NCBI GenBank assembly: GCA_934433135.1
Contig: CAKRZO010000012.1
Location: forward strand, 37,900 to 101,899
DNA length: 64,000 nt
Origin: an uncultured Acetatifactor sp.
GTDB taxonomy: Bacteria; Bacillota; Clostridia; Lachnospirales; Lachnospiraceae
Direction of reading: 5' to 3'
Part shown: positions 32,001 to 41,437 of the stretch, piece after piece
Numbering within the stretch: the first letter of the stretch is position 1
Layout: every line of letters starts with the position of its first letter
Made by a program: the position numbers and the translations under genes
Notes under the pieces: model-generated
The model's database searches: none
What the model saw: only the letters and a program-made list of their open reading frames with translations
What the model was told of the DNA's origin: nothing

Positions 32001-32894
32001 AAAGTATTCCCATCCAGAGCCACATCCGATAAAGAGGCAGTGGAGAGCAAACTGTTCCGGACGGATAAGATTTATGTGTGCCGTCACAAGGTGGCAAGAC
32101 CTACGGTATTTATTCCGGTATTCCCCGGTACCAACTGTGAGTATGACAGTGCCAAAGCCTTTGAACGGGCAGGCGCGGATGTGATTACCACGGTATTTAA
32201 GAATATTACGGCGCAGGATATCCGGGATTCGGTAGCGGAATTTGAAAAGAACATCGGAAAGTCACAGATTATCATGTTCCCGGGCGGATTTTCCGCCGGT
32301 GACGAACCGGACGGCAGCGCCAAGTTCTTTGCGACGGCTTTCCGTAACGAGAAGTTAAAGGAAGCGGTTCATAAGCTTTTACAGGAAAGAGACGGACTTG
32401 CATTGGGAATCTGCAATGGTTTTCAGGCATTAATCAAGCTGGGACTGGTTCCCTGGGGAGAGATTGTAGGACAGACGAAAGATTCTCCGACCTTAACCTT
32501 TAATACCATTAACCGTCATATTTCCAAGATGGTATATACCAAGGTGGTGTCCGACAAATCACCCTGGCTCGCAGGAGCCGAGTTAGGCGGCGTGTATGCC
32601 AATCCCGCTTCCCACGGCGAAGGCCGGTTTGTGGCAAATAAAGAGTGGATCGATAAGCTTTTTGCAAACGGCCAGGTGGCAACCCAGTATGCTGATCCCG
32701 AAGGCCGGGTAACCATGGATGAGGAATACAATATCAATGGATCTTACTGTGCGATTGAATCCATTACTTCACCGGACGGACGGTGCCTGGGCAAGATGGC
32801 GCACTCCGAACGAAGAGGCGAGGGAGTGGCCATCAATATCCATGGTGAGCAGGATATGAAGATTTTCGAATCCGGCGTTCAATATTTCCGTTGA
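29097..32894 (+). CDS. purL: Phosphoribosylformylglycinamidine synthase, single chain
   Basis: This 1265-aa protein makes FGAM from FGAR, glutamine and ATP, the fourth step of purine synthesis. The synthetase part has FDTYWSDHCRHTTF near residue 217 and FKNETHNHPTEIEPFGGAATCLGGAIRD near residue 325. The glutamine amidotransferase domain covers about residues 1000-1265, with the nucleophile Cys in LALGICNGFQAL and the His/Glu region in SERRGEGV. It is the large fused form, not the PurS/PurL/PurQ set of Bacillus. The start has GGAGGAGA upstream. It stands alone with its own promoter; no other pur gene is in the window. Confidence 0.96.
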   Translation: MGNVRRIYVEKKAPFAVKASELSEELKGYLGIRGVESVRILIRYDVENISEEVFRLACRTVFSEPPVDDLYEETVPAPESARMFSVEFLPGQFDQRSDSALQCIRFLDESQEPVIKTAVTYVIDGKISEDEFAAIKSYCINPVDSRETAPEKPDTLVTVFAEPEDVRIFSGFCGKEESELKDLYDSLNLAMTFKDFLHIQNYFREEKRDPSMTEIRVFDTYWSDHCRHTTFSTELKNIEFGEGYYREPLEISYQSYLDTREEIYADRKDKFICLMDLALMGMKKLKKEGLLTDMEESDEINACSVVVPVEMEEDGKKTVQEWLVFFKNETHNHPTEIEPFGGAATCLGGAIRDPLSGRGYVYQAMRVTGAADPTVPVADTLKGKLPQKKLVRGAAAGYSSYGNQIGLATGLVKEIYHPGYVAKRMEIGAVMGAAPRENVIRKNSDPGDIIILLGGRTGRDGCGGATGSSKVHTEESIMVCGAEVQKGNAPTERKIQRLFRRKEVSLLIKKCNDFGAGGVSVAIGELADGLVVDLDKVPKKYAGLDGTELAISESQERMAVVVAPEDAGKFLTYAAQENLEAVPVAVVTEEPRLILKWRGKEIVNIKRAFLDTNGAHQETGVKVEIPKEEDNYFDQWAVPKAGEYLEKGDVRNAWLALLGDLNVCSQKGLVEMFDASIGAGSVYMPYGGKNQLTQTQVMAAKLPVLKGKTDAVTMMSYGFDPYLSSWSPYHGAIYAVTESVAKIVAAGGDYKKLHFTFQEYFRRMTEKPERWSQPFSALLGAYDAQVGFGLASIGGKDSMSGTFKDLDVPPTLVSFAVDVAKGGDLITPELKQAGNTLVRFEIEKDDYDIPMYEAVMELYDGIHQLIGKQVIVSAYASDAAGAIAALSRMAFGNGLGLTLDPEVPVDFLFENGLGDIVAEVSAQKLGELNESGLEYTVLGTVSEESVFAYGEVRIPVEEALKTWKGTLEKVFPSRATSDKEAVESKLFRTDKIYVCRHKVARPTVFIPVFPGTNCEYDSAKAFERAGADVITTVFKNITAQDIRDSVAEFEKNIGKSQIIMFPGGFSAGDEPDGSAKFFATAFRNEKLKEAVHKLLQERDGLALGICNGFQALIKLGLVPWGEIVGQTKDSPTLTFNTINRHISKMVYTKVVSDKSPWLAGAELGGVYANPASHGEGRFVANKEWIDKLFANGQVATQYADPEGRVTMDEEYNINGSYCAIESITSPDGRCLGKMAHSERRGEGVAINIHGEQDMKIFESGVQYFR

Positions 32895-32984
32895 TCGACA
32901 ATTTTCCGATGCTAAAGCATCTGGGAATGGTAACCAATACGGAACGATGTGCAGGTATCTACGGTTGGTATTTTGCTCCTGACG

Positions 32985-34193
32985 TTATAAGATTTCTGCT
33001 AAGAAACCGGTAATTTCTTCTTTTGCGGCGCAGATCTGCCCCTGAATCATCGGGGCGCTGCCGCCGCATTTTGCGTGAAAGCGTTCTTTTAACTGATTGC
33101 CGATCTTGCGGCAGTCCTGATGGCTGCTTCCGATAATAAAGTTATAACAGGCAGGAGCTTTCAGCTCCTTGGTCTGTGTCCCCTCTTTTTCGGCAAAAAT
33201 CCCGCATAGACCGGAATATCGTTCGGTGAGGTCATTGATACAGTTGCGCAGGGCGATGGTATCAAAGGAGCCGGTAAAAAGAAAGGCATTGGGGGAGTCG
33301 TCCGGAGAGGAAAGCAGCTGCACCTTTAAAGCAAGAAGGTCTTTCTGCAGGGCATTTTTTTGCTCTTTCAGATGTCTGTTTTCTTCCTTTAACTGCTTTA
33401 CCCCGTTTTCTACGGCTTCCGGTTTGATCGAAAGCAGAACCGAGATGTCTGATACACTTTCCTGACAGGTACGGAAATGGGAAAGGGCTCTTCCTCCGCA
33501 GGCAATCCGGATCCGGATACCGCCTCTGTGACTTTGGGCATCCAGAATTTTAAGCAGGCCGATCTGTCCCGTGCTTTCTACATGAGGCGCACAGCAGGCG
33601 CAGATATCGACTCCCGGGATTTCCACAATTCGTACATTTTCCGTCAGGTCAAGCTTACTGCGGTAAGTAAGCTGTGAGAGTTCTTCCGGATCCGGGTACC
33701 AGATCCTTACGGGAAGATTCCGGAAAATGACTTCACATGCCTCTTTTTCCAGAACCGCCAGTTGATCGGCGGAAAGCATGCCGTTAAAATCCAGGGTCAC
33801 CTCTTCTTTTCCCAGATGAAATCCTACATTGTCATAACCGAAAGTGCGGTGCACCAGACCGGAAAGGATATGTTCACCGCTGTGCTGCTGCATGTAATCA
33901 AAGCGCTGTTTCCAGTCAACGTGCCCTGTGACGGTCTCCCCTTCCGAAAGCGGAACGGGCAGAATGTGATAGATACAATCTTCGCGGATCTGCACGTCGG
34001 ATACCGGAATATCGTTCAGAGTTCCGCTGTCGGCTCCCTGACCGCCCTCTTCCGGGAAAAAGGCGGTTCGGTTCAGAAGAATCTCATATTGCGGTTTTCC
34101 ATGAAGATGATAAGCTGCATCCGCCTGACGGCAGGAAAGCACCTTGGCCGAAAAATCAGTGATTGCAGGGTCGGTATAAAATAATTTTTCCAT
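32985..34193 (-). CDS. Alanyl-tRNA editing protein, AlaX type with DHHA1-like end
   Basis: This 402-aa protein resembles the editing part of alanyl-tRNA synthetase without the catalytic core: NRTAFFPEEGGQGADSGTL near residue 45, then the zinc motif HSGEHILSG near residue 105 and the second ligand pair CCAPHVESTGQIG near residue 205. A coiled-coil (residues 260-290) leads to a DHHA1-type C-terminal domain ending CGGSAPMIQGQ. Such proteins clear Ser or Gly mischarged on tRNA-Ala. The second ATG (34193) has AAAGGA at a normal nine-base distance; the first (34199) is only three bases away. It converges on purL, with a 90-base gap. Confidence 0.88.
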   Translation of the reverse strand: MEKLFYTDPAITDFSAKVLSCRQADAAYHLHGKPQYEILLNRTAFFPEEGGQGADSGTLNDIPVSDVQIREDCIYHILPVPLSEGETVTGHVDWKQRFDYMQQHSGEHILSGLVHRTFGYDNVGFHLGKEEVTLDFNGMLSADQLAVLEKEACEVIFRNLPVRIWYPDPEELSQLTYRSKLDLTENVRIVEIPGVDICACCAPHVESTGQIGLLKILDAQSHRGGIRIRIACGGRALSHFRTCQESVSDISVLLSIKPEAVENGVKQLKEENRHLKEQKNALQKDLLALKVQLLSSPDDSPNAFLFTGSFDTIALRNCINDLTERYSGLCGIFAEKEGTQTKELKAPACYNFIIGSSHQDCRKIGNQLKERFHAKCGGSAPMIQGQICAAKEEITGFLAEIL

Positions 34194-34220
34194 AAACATG
34201 ATTCCTTTGCTGTTCCTAAG

Positions 34221-34280
34221 TAATGGCGTTCCCTACGTACATTTACACAGACAGCTTCAAACGTACGGGTAAACGATAAC
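34221..34280. repeat. Family 2 palindromic repeat, partial copy 4
   Basis: AATGGCGTTCCCTACGTACA and TTTACACAGACAGCTTC match the middle of the copy at 53983 with few changes; it ends near CGATAAC. No left terminal repeat was seen. Confidence 0.55.
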
Positions 34281-34325
34281 ATCATGATACAACAGGAACA
34301 GGATGAGGGCAAGAAAATTTTGCAC

Positions 34326-34354
34326 TTGTGGTGCGGGAAAATCTATGCTATAAT
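34326..34354 (+). promoter_or_regulatory. Promoter of carA-carB
   Basis: TTGTGG, 17 bases, then TATAAT, 56 bases before carA. Confidence 0.6.
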
Positions 34355-34410
34355 AAGCCGATTAAGCAAAAGTAAACAGGGACGTCTGAAAAGAAGAATG
34401 TGAGGTAGAC

Positions 34411-35610
34411 ATGAAGGCATATTTGATTTTGGAAGACGGCACGGTGTTTGAAGGGGTCCACATCGGCGCCGACAGAGAAATTATCAGTGAAATCGTTTTT
34501 AACACTTCTATGGCAGGATATCTTGAAGTATTGACCGATCCGTCTTATGCGGGACAGGCCGTCTGTATGACCTATCCTTTGATCGGTAATTATGGTATTT
34601 GTAAAGAGGATATGGAATCTGACAGACCATGGCCGGATGGCTTCCTTGTAAGAGAACTTTCCCGCATCCCCAGCAATTTCCGCTGCGATATGACGATCCA
34701 ACAATTTTTAGAAGAGAATAATGTTCCCGGAATTGCCGGGATTGATACCAGAGCCTTGACAAAGATCCTAAGAGAAAAGGGAACCATGAACGGCATGATT
34801 ACCACAAACGCTTCTTATGATCTTTCAGAGGTTCTTCCTGCACTTAGGGCTTACAAAACCGGAGATGTGGTAAAAAAGGTTACCTGCAGGCAGAAAAAGG
34901 AAATCCACGGTGTAAAAAGCCTTGCTGAAAACGGTCCTTTGTCCGGAGCGGCAAGATTTGACGAAGAGGCTTTTAAGCAGGGAATCCGGGAAAAGAAGCC
35001 GGCTATTGTGAAACAATTAAACGGAACCGGCCTTAATGTGGCGTTGATGGATTTCGGCGCCAAGAAAAACATAGCGGACAGTCTTGCGGCAAGAGGCTGC
35101 GATGTAACCATTTATCCGGCGGACACCAAAGCGGAAGAAATCATTGCTTCCTGTCCGGACGGCATTATGTTAAGCAATGGTCCGGGAGACCCGAAGGATT
35201 GCGGGGACATCATTAAAGAGGTAAGAAAGCTTTACGAAACACAGATTCCGATTTTTGCCATCTGCTTAGGACATCAGCTGATGGCGCTGGCAACGGGAGC
35301 GGATACTTATAAATTAAAATACGGGCACAGAGGAGGCAATCATCCGGTAAAAGATCTGGCCACCGGAAGAGTTTACATTTCTTCCCAGAATCACGGATAC
35401 GTGGTGGACACGGATAAGCTGGATCCCAAGGTGGCGGTGCCTGCCTTTGTAAATGTCAATGACGGAACCAACGAAGGACTTTCTTATACCGGAAAAAATA
35501 TTTTTACGGTGCAGTTCCATCCGGAGGCCTGCCCAGGACCGCAGGATTCCGGTTACCTGTTTGACCGGTTTATTGAAATGATGCGGAAAGGAGAGAAAGA
35601 GAATGCCTAA
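34411..35610 (+). CDS. carA: Carbamoyl phosphate synthase small (glutaminase) subunit
   Basis: This 399-aa protein hydrolyses glutamine and passes ammonia to CarB. The N-terminal small-chain domain opens with KAYLILEDGTVFEG and includes NTSMAGYLEVLTDPSYAGQ. The class I amidotransferase domain has MLSNGPGDPKDC, the nucleophile Cys in FAICLGHQLMALA, and the His-Glu pair in VQFHPEACPGP. It overlaps carB by eight bases. There is an insertion of about 25 residues around residue 165 compared with common CarA proteins, which accounts for the slightly greater length. Confidence 0.96.
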   Translation: MKAYLILEDGTVFEGVHIGADREIISEIVFNTSMAGYLEVLTDPSYAGQAVCMTYPLIGNYGICKEDMESDRPWPDGFLVRELSRIPSNFRCDMTIQQFLEENNVPGIAGIDTRALTKILREKGTMNGMITTNASYDLSEVLPALRAYKTGDVVKKVTCRQKKEIHGVKSLAENGPLSGAARFDEEAFKQGIREKKPAIVKQLNGTGLNVALMDFGAKKNIADSLAARGCDVTIYPADTKAEEIIASCPDGIMLSNGPGDPKDCGDIIKEVRKLYETQIPIFAICLGHQLMALATGADTYKLKYGHRGGNHPVKDLATGRVYISSQNHGYVVDTDKLDPKVAVPAFVNVNDGTNEGLSYTGKNIFTVQFHPEACPGPQDSGYLFDRFIEMMRKGEKENA

Positions 35611-38600
35611 GAATCCCAATGTGAAAAGAGTTATGGTGATCGGTTCCGGACCGATCGTGATAGGGCAGGCTGCGGAATTTGATTATGCAGGAACCCAGGC
35701 ATGCCGTTCCCTGAAAGAAGAAGGCGTGGAAGTCATTCTGGTAAACTCCAATCCGGCTACCATTATGACGGATAAAGATATCGCGGACAAAGTATACATT
35801 GAACCCCTGACCGTAAAGGTTCTGGAGGGAATTATCGAAAAAGAAAAGCCGGACAGCATTCTTCCGACGCTGGGAGGCCAGGCGGGCTTAAATCTTGGAA
35901 TGGAACTGGAGGAAAGCGGTTTTTTAAAAGAACATGGTGTGACATTGCTGGGAACCACGGCGGCAACCATCCGGAATGCGGAAGGCAGGCAGGAATTTAA
36001 AGATCTCATGGAGCGGATCGGAGAGCCCTGCGCAGCTTCTAAGGTAGTGGAGAATGTGGAAGACGGAATTGCTTTTACCAATACCATCGGTTATCCGGTA
36101 GTGTTGCGTCCGGCTTATACTTTGGGGGGATCCGGAGGCGGAATTGCCCATAATCAGGCGGAGCTGGAAGAAATTCTGGAGAACGGTCTGCGTCTTTCCA
36201 GGGTGGGACAGGTTCTGGTAGAGCGCTGCATTGCCGGCTGGAAGGAAATTGAGTACGAAGTGATGCGGGACAGCGCCGGCAACTGTATCACCGTCTGCAA
36301 CATGGAAAACATTGACCCGGTAGGTGTACACACCGGAGACAGTATTGTAGTGGCTCCTTCTCAGACCTTAAGCGATAAAGAGTACCAGATGCTTCGAAGC
36401 TCTGCACTGAATATCATCAGCGAGTTAAAAATCACCGGCGGATGTAACGTGCAGTTTGCCTTGCATCCCACCAGCTTTGAATATTGTGTCATCGAAGTCA
36501 ATCCCAGAGTAAGCCGTTCTTCCGCCTTGGCCAGCAAGGCAACGGGCTATCCTATTGCCAAGGTCGCAGCCAAGATTGCACTGGGCTATACCCTGGATGA
36601 AATCAAGAATGCGGTTACGGGCAAGACCTATGCCAGCTTTGAACCGGCGCTGGATTACTGCGTGGTAAAGATTCCCAGACTTCCTTTTGATAAATTCCTT
36701 ACGGCCAAAAGAACGCTGACGACCCAGATGAAGGCCACCGGAGAAGTCATGAGTATCTGCACGAATTTTGAAGGCGCCCTGATGAAAGCCATCCGCTCCC
36801 TGGAGCAGCATGTGGACTGCTTAAGAAGCTATGATTTTTCCGCTTTATCGGCAGAGGAACTCAGAGAGCGGCTGAAAGTGGTGGATGATCAGCGTATTTA
36901 TGTGATTGCCGAAGCATTGCGTAAAAAGATTCCTTATGAGGAAATTCATGAGATTACCAAGATCGATCTGTGGTTTATTGATAAAATTGCGGTGCTGACG
37001 GAAATGGAGGCTGCCCTGGAAAGCGGTCCGCTTACGCCGCAGCTGTTAAGGGAAGCCAAGAGACTGGAGTTCCCGGACAGCGTAATTGCAAGGCTGACCG
37101 GTATGGAGGAAAAACAGGTCCGGCTTATGCGCAGGCAGGAACAGATTCATCCGGTGTATAAGATGGTGGATACCTGCGCGGCAGAGTTTGCGGCAACCAC
37201 ACCGTATTATTATTCCGTATACGGCGGCGAGAACGAAGCCGTAGAGACGAAAGGGCGCAAAAAGGTACTGGTGCTGGGATCCGGACCGATCCGTATCGGA
37301 CAGGGAATCGAGTTCGATTATTGTTCCGTACATGCTACCTGGGCATTTTCCAGGGCCGGGTATGAGACGATTATTGTCAATAACAACCCGGAGACGGTCA
37401 GCACGGATTTTGATATTGCCGATAAGCTCTATTTTGAGCCGTTGACTGCAGAAGATGTGGAAGCGATTGTGGAACTGGAAAAACCGGACGGCGCGGTGGT
37501 GCAGTTCGGCGGACAGACCGCAATTAAGCTGACCAAAGATCTGATGGAGATGGGTGTAGAGATTCTGGGAACCAAAGCGGAAGATGTGGATGCGGCGGAA
37601 GACAGAGAGCTGTTTGATAAGATTCTGGAAGAGACGAAGATTCCCAGAGCGGCAGGCGGTACGGTCTATACGGCGCAGGAAGCCAAAGAAGTAGCAAACA
37701 GGCTGGGTTATCCGGTTTTAGTAAGGCCGTCTTATGTTCTCGGCGGTCAGGGAATGCAGATCGCGTTAAACGATGCGGAAATCGAAGAATTTATGGAAAT
37801 TATCAACCGCATTGCCCAGGATCACCCTATTCTGGTAGATAAATATCTGATGGGAAAAGAAATCGAAGTGGATGCGGTATGTGACGGACAGGATATCCTT
37901 ATCCCGGGAATCATGGAGCATATCGAGAGAACGGGAGTGCATTCCGGCGACAGTATTTCCGTTTATCCGGCGCCTACCATCGGAAAGCTGATCAAGGATA
38001 AGATCGCGGATTACACCAAACGTCTTGCTACGGCGCTGCATGTAAAAGGGCTGATCAACATTCAGTTTATCGCTATTGATGAAGATGTTTATGTTATAGA
38101 AGTGAATCCTCGTTCTTCCAGAACGGTGCCTTATATCAGTAAAGTGACCGGTATTCCGATTGTGGATCTGGCCACGGAAGTGATTCTGGGAAAAACCATC
38201 AAAGAACTGGGCTACAAGCCGGGATTGTGTCCGGAGGCAGAATATTATGCCATTAAGATGCCGGTATTCTCCTTTGAAAAGATTCGGGGCGCGGAGATCA
38301 GCTTAGGACCGGAAATGAAGTCCACCGGAGAATGCCTGGGGGTTGCTTCCACCTTCCATGAAGCTTTGTACAAAGCGTTCCTGGGAGCCGGAGTGAATCT
38401 GCCCAAGTATAAAAATATGGTCATTACGGTAAAGGATGCCGATAAAGGTGAGGCGATTCAGATTGCAAGGCGGTTTGAAAAACTGGGCTATACCATTTAT
38501 GCTACCAGAAGCACAGCAGCCGCATTGAATGAAGCAGGTATCAAAGCCCGCAAGGTAAATAAGATTTCACAGGAATCACCAACCGTTATGGACCTGATCC

Positions 38601-38797
38601 TGGGACACAGGCTGGATCTGGTAATTGACACGCCGACCCAGGGAAGAGATAAGTCCAGAGACGGTTTCTTAATCCGGCGTACCGCGATTGAGACCGGCGT
38701 AAACTGTATCACGTCTTTGGATACGGCTCGGGCTCTGGCAACCAGCCTGGAAAACGCAAGCAAGGATTTGAACCTGATTGATATTGCTTCACTGTAA
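35603..38797 (+). CDS. carB: Carbamoyl phosphate synthase large subunit
   Basis: This 1064-aa protein makes carbamoyl phosphate for pyrimidine and arginine synthesis. Two homologous ATP-grasp halves are visible. Each starts with a GSGPIxIGQxxEFDY motif (residue 12 and residue 558), followed by NSNPATIMTD or NNNPETVSTD, and each has the EVNPR metal/ATP segment (VIEVNPRVSRSSALASKATGYPIA and its second-half partner). The C-terminal MGS-type domain (about residues 940-1064) binds allosteric effectors. Its ribosome site GGAGA is inside carA. Length and motifs are normal. Confidence 0.97.
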   Translation: MPKNPNVKRVMVIGSGPIVIGQAAEFDYAGTQACRSLKEEGVEVILVNSNPATIMTDKDIADKVYIEPLTVKVLEGIIEKEKPDSILPTLGGQAGLNLGMELEESGFLKEHGVTLLGTTAATIRNAEGRQEFKDLMERIGEPCAASKVVENVEDGIAFTNTIGYPVVLRPAYTLGGSGGGIAHNQAELEEILENGLRLSRVGQVLVERCIAGWKEIEYEVMRDSAGNCITVCNMENIDPVGVHTGDSIVVAPSQTLSDKEYQMLRSSALNIISELKITGGCNVQFALHPTSFEYCVIEVNPRVSRSSALASKATGYPIAKVAAKIALGYTLDEIKNAVTGKTYASFEPALDYCVVKIPRLPFDKFLTAKRTLTTQMKATGEVMSICTNFEGALMKAIRSLEQHVDCLRSYDFSALSAEELRERLKVVDDQRIYVIAEALRKKIPYEEIHEITKIDLWFIDKIAVLTEMEAALESGPLTPQLLREAKRLEFPDSVIARLTGMEEKQVRLMRRQEQIHPVYKMVDTCAAEFAATTPYYYSVYGGENEAVETKGRKKVLVLGSGPIRIGQGIEFDYCSVHATWAFSRAGYETIIVNNNPETVSTDFDIADKLYFEPLTAEDVEAIVELEKPDGAVVQFGGQTAIKLTKDLMEMGVEILGTKAEDVDAAEDRELFDKILEETKIPRAAGGTVYTAQEAKEVANRLGYPVLVRPSYVLGGQGMQIALNDAEIEEFMEIINRIAQDHPILVDKYLMGKEIEVDAVCDGQDILIPGIMEHIERTGVHSGDSISVYPAPTIGKLIKDKIADYTKRLATALHVKGLINIQFIAIDEDVYVIEVNPRSSRTVPYISKVTGIPIVDLATEVILGKTIKELGYKPGLCPEAEYYAIKMPVFSFEKIRGAEISLGPEMKSTGECLGVASTFHEALYKAFLGAGVNLPKYKNMVITVKDADKGEAIQIARRFEKLGYTIYATRSTAAALNEAGIKARKVNKISQESPTVMDLILGHRLDLVIDTPTQGRDKSRDGFLIRRTAIETGVNCITSLDTARALATSLENASKDLNLIDIASL

Positions 38798-38841
38798 AAA
38801 CGGAATGGAAGCGGAATAAAAACGAAATTCTCACATATACT

Positions 38842-38901
38842 GTAACCGTTCAGATGTGCCGGTCACAAGATTTTTGTATGCTTCGCAGTTGTCGGCAGCA
38901 G
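38842..38901. repeat. Family 2 palindromic repeat, partial copy 5
   Basis: The left terminal repeat GTAACCGTTCAGAT is followed by GTGCCGGTCACAAG and TTTTTGTATGCTTCGCAGTT, matching the left half of other copies. The right half is absent. Confidence 0.6.
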
Positions 38902-38969
38902 TAAGTTTTCTGTGATTGGTGCAAGGAGCGCAGTAAGAACCAACAAAGCATTAAGAGATGAGGTTTCGT

Positions 38970-39626
38970 ATGAGAGAAGAAGTATATCCTTTTGTGGCAA
39001 GGCCGCTTCCGTATGAATACGATGTGCTGATGCCGGTAATTGATTGTGCAACGATGCATTTTCATCACGATAAGCATTATCAGACGTACGTAAATAATCT
39101 GAACCATACCCTGGCAGATTATCCGCAGCTTCAGAAAATGAGTTTAAAGGAGCTTTTGCTTCATCTGGAGAAGCTTCCGGCGCAGGCTAGGTTATCCGTA
39201 CAGAATAACGGCGGAGGGGTCTGGAATCATGAATTGTATTTTGATTCCATGAAGTGCCCGGTAGGGCAAAGCCCGTGCGGGCTGCTTGCGGAAAATCTGG
39301 TCAGGGATTTCGGTTCTTATCAGCAATGGAAGGAACAGATGAAGCAGGCGGCCATGAGTGTTTTCGGCTCCGGTTGGGCGTATCTTACGGCAGACCGGGA
39401 AGGAAAGTTGGAGATTCAGACCACGGCTGATCAGCTGGTGCCGGATTTAAAGCGTTATGCGCCGATTTTGCTTTTGGATGTATGGGAACATGCCTATTAT
39501 CTGCAATATCAGAACCGGCGTGCGGACTATGCAGACGGATGGTTTCAGTTGATCCACTGGAGAAAAGCGGAAAAACGGTATGAGGGAATCGACAGCTTTT
39601 TTGAAACGATACAGACAAAGACATAA
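38970..39626 (+). CDS. Superoxide dismutase, Fe/Mn family
   Basis: This 218-aa protein contains the four metal ligands: His in TMHFHHDKHYQTYV near residue 27, His in VWNHELYF near residue 89, and Asp and His in LLDVWEHAYYLQYQNRRADY near residues 170-174. It converts superoxide to oxygen and peroxide. The N-terminus has about five extra residues before the family's usual FxxxPLPY. ATG 38970 is chosen because a GATGAGG lies seven bases upstream; an earlier ATG overlaps that site. It is unusual but not unknown in strict anaerobes. It has no neighbours of related function. Confidence 0.9.
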   Translation: MREEVYPFVARPLPYEYDVLMPVIDCATMHFHHDKHYQTYVNNLNHTLADYPQLQKMSLKELLLHLEKLPAQARLSVQNNGGGVWNHELYFDSMKCPVGQSPCGLLAENLVRDFGSYQQWKEQMKQAAMSVFGSGWAYLTADREGKLEIQTTADQLVPDLKRYAPILLLDVWEHAYYLQYQNRRADYADGWFQLIHWRKAEKRYEGIDSFFETIQTKT

Positions 39627-39720
39627 GCAGGTGTTGAGAAGTTACGAATGAAGCGCCTGAACGGTCCGCGTTTGGATAGAAAAACGGGCAGAGTGAAAAC
39701 ATCTGCAGAACGGAGGGAAA

Positions 39721-41424
39721 ATGAACGGAAAGCGAAAAAACAGAAAAATGCAGCTCGTGGGGACAGGTCTTGTGGTTATTTTACTTTTGGGAGGCTGCGG
39801 AGGGAAAGGAGATATCAAGAACTCCCAGGGAAGCTTTGCAGCCAGTAAAAAAGAAACAAACCAAACGCTGGAAACGGAACCGATTGTAAGCAGTACGGCA
39901 AAGCAGGAGGAAACGACAGAAACGGACGATTCCAAAGGAAAGGATAGCATTCAGCAGAAAACGGACGATTCCAAAGGACAGGATAGCATTCAGCAGAAAA
40001 CGGAGCTTTTGGATGTACGCAGGGAAGAAGATTATTCCGCAAACGCTTGGGACGATAACGGAGACTATATATTTTCCGGAAAATTTGATCGGATATCTGT
40101 GGAGACGGAAGGATATACGGAATTAAAGGCAGCTCTGGAGAGAATCAACGAATCCAATGAAAAAGAGCTGATGAAAGCAAAAGACGATTCACTGCAATAT
40201 CGAAAGGAAAACGGCATCTCTTCTGAGGTTTTGTTTACAACGGATTATACCACTGCCATTCAGAGAGCGGATGCGAAGATCCTCAGCATGATTACCACGG
40301 AATATTCTTATTTTGGTGGAGCGCACCCTAGTACCGTATCGGTATCCTGTAATCTGAATCCCGAAAACGGACAGGAACTCCAGCTTTGGGATATTGCGGA
40401 GGATTATGAAGCGCTGAAAGAATATGTGCTTTTGGAACTTCAGGATATCAACGGCAGCGGGGATACCAAGGATGGATATTACACGGATTATGCAGATACG
40501 GTAAAAGCGATTTTTAATCCGACGGATGCATCCTGCGGCAATCCGGTTTTCAGCATCGATACCTATGGAATTATGCTTCGTTTTGATGAATATGTGATCG
40601 GACCTTATGCAAGAGGAAATACCGTGCTCACCATCGGATTTGATGAAATTCCGGGAGTGATCAAAGAGGAGTATATCTGGAAAGAGGATGGCTTTGCAAG
40701 GCCGATGTCCGTATATGACAGCATTACGCTGGATGTGGATGGAGACGAAATAAAGGAAACTATCAGTATTTCCCAATATAACGCAGGGGACTTATATGGT
40801 TATAGTTATAGCTATAAGGTTTTTTGTGATAATACCTACATAGCACAGGAATCAGAAGGAAACATTACTGCGGTTTATCTGGTTGGACTGAAGAACGGAA
40901 CTTGCTATTTGTACGTGGAAACCGGTGGAGCCAATGATTACCGCTGCCTGGATATTATTGACTTAAGCAGCGGAACACCGGTACTGAAAGGAAATGCAGA
41001 GGCCTCTTTCTACGGCAGATTTATGCAGAATCCGGAACGGTTTGCTCTGGCGCAGAGAATTTATGTGCTGGGAACGTATTCCGGCTCCAGAGAATACTTC
41101 ACAGGAGAAGACGGAATGCCGGTGTCTTATACGGATCGGTATGAAGTGGAATGGAGTGAAGACTGGGGGATCGAGCTGAAGACAATTGTGGATCTGGAAG
41201 CAAAAGTATATGATACGCCGGATGATAGAGAACATTTCAGGAATATTACGCTCCCTGCCGGAACCTCCTGCCATGTGTCGGCGACAGACGATGTTTCCTG
41301 GGTGGAACTGACATTAAAGGACGGAAGTACCTGTGTACTGGAATATGAAAAGCCGGATTGGGAGATTATCATTCAGGGCAAGAGCGAGTATGACTGCTTT
41401 GAGATGCTTCCATACGCAGGGTGA
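39721..41424 (+). CDS. Lipoprotein with DUF3298/RsiV-like domain
   Basis: This 567-aa protein has a lipoprotein signal ending in LLLGGCGG, with the lipid Cys near residue 22. A Ser/Thr/Lys-rich linker contains a near-perfect 15-residue repeat (DDSKGKDSIQQKT). The middle part, residues 90-310, matches the DUF4163/DUF3298 pattern found in RsiV-type anti-sigma factors, including MITTEYSYFGGAHPSTVS. The C-terminal 250 residues look like extra beta domains (ITLDVDGDEIKETISISQ) ending in an SH3-like stretch. The start has GGAGGG upstream. No sigma factor gene is adjacent, so an anti-sigma role is unlikely; it may bind a wall ligand. Confidence 0.75.
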   Translation: MNGKRKNRKMQLVGTGLVVILLLGGCGGKGDIKNSQGSFAASKKETNQTLETEPIVSSTAKQEETTETDDSKGKDSIQQKTDDSKGQDSIQQKTELLDVRREEDYSANAWDDNGDYIFSGKFDRISVETEGYTELKAALERINESNEKELMKAKDDSLQYRKENGISSEVLFTTDYTTAIQRADAKILSMITTEYSYFGGAHPSTVSVSCNLNPENGQELQLWDIAEDYEALKEYVLLELQDINGSGDTKDGYYTDYADTVKAIFNPTDASCGNPVFSIDTYGIMLRFDEYVIGPYARGNTVLTIGFDEIPGVIKEEYIWKEDGFARPMSVYDSITLDVDGDEIKETISISQYNAGDLYGYSYSYKVFCDNTYIAQESEGNITAVYLVGLKNGTCYLYVETGGANDYRCLDIIDLSSGTPVLKGNAEASFYGRFMQNPERFALAQRIYVLGTYSGSREYFTGEDGMPVSYTDRYEVEWSEDWGIELKTIVDLEAKVYDTPDDREHFRNITLPAGTSCHVSATDDVSWVELTLKDGSTCVLEYEKPDWEIIIQGKSEYDCFEMLPYAG

Positions 41425-41437
41425 GCAAAATCTATAG

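Noticed and set aside
39721..41424. RsiV-type anti-sigma factor
   Set aside because: It has the outer DUF3298-like part but a lipoprotein anchor rather than a cytoplasmic sigma-binding domain, and no sigma factor gene is adjacent.
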